From positions 62,001 to 126,000 of the forward strand of contig JALHQW010000019.1 in assembly GCA_022841745.1 (NCBI GenBank): a stretch of 64,000 nucleotides of DNA, written 5' to 3'. This DNA comes from Saprospiraceae bacterium (GTDB taxonomy: Bacteria; Bacteroidota; Bacteroidia; Chitinophagales; Saprospiraceae). Numbering within the stretch: position 1 is the first letter of the stretch; every line of letters starts with the position of its first letter. Shown here piece by piece: positions 61,095 through 64,000 of the stretch. Below the pieces are notes generated by a model. The model did no database searches. It was not told where the DNA came from and saw only the letters and a program-made list of their open reading frames with translations. Both the position numbers and the translations under genes were made by a program.

Positions 61095-61106
61095 TATTGA
61101 TTGATA

Positions 61107-61124
61107 TTGTTCCACGTGGAACAA
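61107..61124. promoter_or_regulatory. parS-like palindrome after thrC
   Basis: TTGTTCCACGTGGAACAA is a perfect 18-bp palindrome 12 nt after the thrC stop codon and 352 bp after the copy inside thrC. It differs from the classical parS only at the symmetric T/C and A/G positions. It has no T-run of its own and lies before a separate terminator hairpin. Confidence 0.65.
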
Positions 61125-61126
61125 TT

Positions 61127-61165
61127 GAAAAGCCGGAGAGTGGTTGAACCACCTCCGGCTTTTTT
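61127..61165 (+). terminator. hairpin terminator of thrBC
   Basis: aaaagccggag pairs with ctccggctttt around an inner gtggttgaaccac hairpin, followed by a T-run. Confidence 0.9.
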
Positions 61166-61197
61166 ATTGCATAAACCACCTAGCGCAGAGCATTGCT

Positions 61198-61776
61198 TTA
61201 TTTCAGGAAAAGTACTTGAATCTTAAAGTCTTGGGAATCGGAAAATGAGACTTTTTGGTTGCTCTCAATCGTATAACCTAAAGCTGGTTCATAGGTCAAA
61301 ATTTGATTGGAAGAGGCAATGGCATTGATGGTGTTGTTGCGAATCTGAACCTTGGATACTACTCCCTGCCGAAAGTCAATTTCAAGGCTTTGTGTTTTGA
61401 GCGACTTGTCCAAGGAGGTGATTTTTAAATGCACAAGTTGCTTTTGTTTATCAAAAAGACTATCGACAACATACTTATCTGACCATGCAGGCCGATTGAT
61501 ATCGGATGCTGAAAACATGCCTAGCTCACGTTGGAAATCAACACTGTCCTGTGACCTGGTTTCGACTGTTCCTTTCGCAACGACCATTTTTTTTGCCCTA
61601 CCCTTTCTGCCAAGGCGTTGTACTTCCCCCTCAAAATACCCTTTTAAATCGAAATGCCGTTTGGTGCCAACTTCGCCCATGCCTTGGCTGGAAGGCATAT
61701 CGTTTGCACAAGCACCAAACATGCACAGGGTGAGCAGTGAATAGATACATCGAAATCTAGCTGTGAAATGTATCAT
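61198..61776 (-). CDS. putative lipoprotein of unknown function
   Basis: The protein has 192 residues. The N-terminus (MIHFTARFRCIYSLLTLCMF then GAC) is a lipoprotein signal with lipobox Cys at about residue 23. The mature part is soluble and beta-rich, including KGYFEGEVQRLG, VDFQRELGMFS and IDFRQGVVSKVQIRNNT. I do not recognise the family. It overlaps gpmI by 4 nt (ATGA), so it is translationally coupled to a glycolytic gene, an association without evident reason. Confidence 0.82.
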   Translation of the reverse strand: MIHFTARFRCIYSLLTLCMFGACANDMPSSQGMGEVGTKRHFDLKGYFEGEVQRLGRKGRAKKMVVAKGTVETRSQDSVDFQRELGMFSASDINRPAWSDKYVVDSLFDKQKQLVHLKITSLDKSLKTQSLEIDFRQGVVSKVQIRNNTINAIASSNQILTYEPALGYTIESNQKVSFSDSQDFKIQVLFLK

Positions 61777-63299
61777 TTTGAAATCAGGTTATTGCCATTC
61801 ATTTCAACGGGCAAATCAATGCCCATCAGGCCAAGTATGGTCGGAGCAATATCTGCAAGTTTACCATAGGCAATCTTTGCGCCCGGCTCACCAACATAGA
61901 TACAGGGAACAGGGTTCATGGTATGAGCAGTATTGGGAGTGCCATCTTCATTGATTAAATAATCGGAGTTGCCGTGGTCGGCAATCACAATAGCCTCATA
62001 CCCGTACTTCTTGCCGCATTCCAACACACGCCCGATGCAGGCATCCACCGTTTCAGCGGCTTTCATCGCTGCCAAAAAAACGCCTGTATGGCCGACCATG
62101 TCGGTATTTGCAAAATTTAGGCAGATAAAATTGGGTTGGTGGATTTCGATATCCGCAATGATGGTCTGTGTAATGCCTTCTGCACTCATTTCTGGCTGTA
62201 AGTCGTAAGTGGCTACTTTGGGAGATGGAATCATAAGTCGGCGCTCGCCTTCAAATGGCTCCTCTTGACCGCCAGAGAAAAAGAAAGTAACATGAGGATA
62301 TTTTTCTGTTTCGGCGATGCGTACTTGGGTAAGCCCAGCCTTGGACAATACCTCGCCAAGGGTGTTGTTCAGGTTGTCTTTTTCAAAGATGACGTGCAAA
62401 CCCTTGTACGACTCATCGTAACGGGTCATGCAGACATAATACAGATTGAGGGCCATCATTCCAAAATCGGGCATGTCTTTTTGTGTAAGAACAGTCGTTA
62501 TTTCCCTTGGCCTGTCGGTGCGGAAATTAAAACAAAGAACCACGTCGCCATTCTGAATGGTGGCAATGGGTTTTCCGCTGTCATCTACACAGATTATGGG
62601 TTTCAAAAATTCATCTGTTTGGCCAGCCTCGTAGCGACTCCACACTGTGGCCAATGGGTCGGTTGTAGCCTCTCCGTCACCATTAACCAATAAGTCGTAG
62701 GCCAACTTAACCCGCTCCCAACGCTTGTCACGGTCCATTGCATAGTAACGTCCAATGATGGATGCCAGCTTAACTGATTGGTTATCAGTTGTTTGTAAAA
62801 ATTCTTTCAAGAATCCTACTCCACTTTTTGGGTCAGTATCCCGTCCATCCATGAAGGCATGGACAAAAACCCGCTCTAAGCCGTGTTGCTGGGTTACTTC
62901 GCAAAGTGCCAACAAATGGTTTATATGAGAGTGCACGCCGCCATCGGACAACAAGCCGATGAAATGCACAGCCTTGTCATTTGCTTTGGCATATTGAAAT
63001 GCTTCGAGCAACACGGGATGCTGTTGCAGTTCACCATCCCGGATGGACTTGTTGATACGGGCCAATTCTTGATAGACAATCCGGCCAGCGCCAATGTTCA
63101 GGTGGCCTACTTCCGAGTTGCCCATTTGACCTTCGGGCAAACCTACGTCCTCACCGAAAGTGACGAGTTCCGAGTTTGGGCAAGTCCTCATTAGCTCGTC
63201 CATCACTGGCGTGTTGGCCTGGGCAATGGCATCTGCCGATGGGACTTGTCCCTTGCCCCACCCATCAAGGATGAGAAGCATTATATGTTTGTTTTTCAA
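61773..63299 (-). CDS. gpmI: 2,3-bisphosphoglycerate-independent phosphoglycerate mutase
   Basis: The protein has 508 residues. The start is TTG at 63299 (MKNKHIMLLILDGWG), since the alternative ATG at 63281 would trim the conserved beginning. The catalytic Ser is S62 in GNSEVGHLNIGAGRIVYQ. Mn-ligand motifs are LDGWG, FVHAFMDGRDTDPKSG, NFANTDMVGHTG and VIADHGNSD. It interconverts 3- and 2-phosphoglycerate in glycolysis and gluconeogenesis. The lipoprotein gene overlaps its end. Confidence 0.97.
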   Translation of the reverse strand: MKNKHIMLLILDGWGKGQVPSADAIAQANTPVMDELMRTCPNSELVTFGEDVGLPEGQMGNSEVGHLNIGAGRIVYQELARINKSIRDGELQQHPVLLEAFQYAKANDKAVHFIGLLSDGGVHSHINHLLALCEVTQQHGLERVFVHAFMDGRDTDPKSGVGFLKEFLQTTDNQSVKLASIIGRYYAMDRDKRWERVKLAYDLLVNGDGEATTDPLATVWSRYEAGQTDEFLKPIICVDDSGKPIATIQNGDVVLCFNFRTDRPREITTVLTQKDMPDFGMMALNLYYVCMTRYDESYKGLHVIFEKDNLNNTLGEVLSKAGLTQVRIAETEKYPHVTFFFSGGQEEPFEGERRLMIPSPKVATYDLQPEMSAEGITQTIIADIEIHQPNFICLNFANTDMVGHTGVFLAAMKAAETVDACIGRVLECGKKYGYEAIVIADHGNSDYLINEDGTPNTAHTMNPVPCIYVGEPGAKIAYGKLADIAPTILGLMGIDLPVEMNGNNLISK

Positions 63300-63793
63300 A
63301 ATAATTTATTTTTTAATGTTAAGTGGCTGTAAAAATTCAGCTCAGGTTTTTGACCTGCGACTGGGCTGGACGAAAACATAAGGTTATGCAAATTCTTTGG
63401 AAGAACTGGGCTGCCGAGAAAGTGGGAACTTATTTTTTTGTCGGTGCCAAAAATGGCACTGAAGGCAAAATTAAAAATAGCACGGTATGTCACTTTCGTA
63501 AAGGCGTTCGTTATAGGATTTGTTTTTATAAATGAACCTGAAAAGGCGATTTATTTGAACGATGGCATCTTAACAACAAGTTGTCACCTAATTTGCTATG
63601 AAGTCGCACCCTCCGATTTTAACATTTCGATACGTTACTCTCGTGAATTCCTTCGTCAAAAAACCATGTCAATCGAACATATGAAAATGATTGTTCGTTT
63701 GATATGAAAAAGAGAACTTCGCAAGCTCATATTTTGCAGAACCAAAAATTCAGATGCGACAGCTTGATGAGTTTTGTTCATAAAATTCAAACC
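63300..63793. other. gene-free region between gpmI and the DUF4783 gene
   Basis: About 490 bp, AT-rich in its second half. A frame of about 84 residues from 63455 has unremarkable composition and no domain; I do not accept it. No hairpin or exact promoter box was identified. It should hold divergent promoters for gpmI and the DUF4783 gene. Confidence 0.4.
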
Positions 63794-64000
63794 ATGAAAA
63801 ATTTCTTGTTTGTTCTTTTTCTTGCTCCTTTTCTTGCCTTCACCAGCATGGAAAAAGAGCTGAACCTCGACGCCATCACAAAGGCCATCAGCGGTGGCAA
63901 TGCTGATGCGCTTGGCCAGTATTTTGATGCCAATGTGGAAATAGCCGTGATGGACAAAGAGGAGACCTATTCCAAAGCGGATGCAGTGAAAGTTGTAAAG
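63794..64000 (+). CDS. DUF4783-like exported protein, N-terminal part
   Basis: The first 69 codons of a gene that runs off the window. MKNFLFVLFLAPFLAF is a signal peptide ending near FTSM. The next part (LDAITKAISGGNADALGQYF, then DANVEIAVMDKEETYSKADA) matches the opening of the small NTF2-like DUF4783 proteins found in Bacteroidota. It is probably periplasmic; its function is unknown. Confidence 0.8.
   Translation, partial: MKNFLFVLFLAPFLAFTSMEKELNLDAITKAISGGNADALGQYFDANVEIAVMDKEETYSKADAVKVVK

Noticed and set aside
63455-63707. 84-residue frame upstream of the DUF4783 gene
   Set aside because: It has no recognisable motif and an atypical AT-rich composition; it is probably chance.
1-64000. 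tRNA, rRNA, insertion sequences or prophage
   Set aside because: Looked for by eye; no cloverleaf, rRNA signature, transposase or phage structural gene was recognised. Automated searches could still find a small RNA.

Overview
The window looks like chromosomal DNA of a free-living Bacteroidota, probably of the Saprospiraceae/Chitinophagales type. This is inferred from gene content: a short (289 aa) primary sigma factor, a C-terminal secretion/sorting-type domain, DUF2911, DUF4783, DUF4097 and START-like proteins, a Bacteroidota-style ComEC, and many exact TAnnTTTG promoter -7 boxes with no Shine-Dalgarno sequences. No rRNA, tRNA, CRISPR array, prophage or insertion sequence was seen. The window reads as core chromosome with one small accessory patch of toxin-antitoxin modules at 37.7-39.3 kb.

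Layout. 0-9 kb: end of a hydrolase, two tandem exported thioredoxin-fold proteins, rpoD, a lipoprotein and a large lamin-tail surface protein. 9-19 kb: dnaN with a DnaA box upstream, GtrA, a cupin, a GH16 glucanase gene broken by two frameshifts, then a DoxX / AraC / Crp / pirin / YceI / DUF2911 cluster suggestive of redox or stress control. 19-28 kb: a PLP beta-synthase, feoAB iron uptake, an ECF sigma / putative anti-sigma / DUF4097 operon and a SPOR-type envelope protein. 28-38 kb: an ACMSD-like amidohydrolase, a phosphorylase-family protein lacking the PLP lysine, an exported Gfo/Idh/MocA oxidoreductase, a GT39 transferase and penicillin-binding protein 1A. 38-39 kb: a VapBC-like pair and a ParE-like pair whose toxin has an in-frame stop. 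39-54 kb: TPR proteins, a DksA-like protein, lspA, MlaEF-like lipid transport, an SDR, a DNA glycosylase, ComEC, an acyltransferase and prfA. 54-64 kb: tsaB, two ArsR-like regulators, prs, a VWA protein, thrB-thrC, gpmI and the start of a DUF4783 gene.

The most unusual content is between the genes. Seven copies of a dispersed palindromic element of about 80-130 bp were found. Intact copies have ends resembling GTAACTACTTAGGAGGGTGT and two inner hairpins. Two copies, and probably a third, lie between a recognisable promoter and a start codon, so they should be transcribed as structured 5' leaders (plsC-like gene, thrB, second thioredoxin). Separately, about ten gaps each carry their own short word, repeated directly and then in reverse complement. 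There are also a near-perfect 84-bp palindrome, a nested 190-bp palindrome, five spaced GGTCTCA-type words, and two parS-like palindromes in and just after thrC.

All calls come from reading the sequence and remembered family features. No database search was run. Coordinates were counted by hand from the numbered lines.
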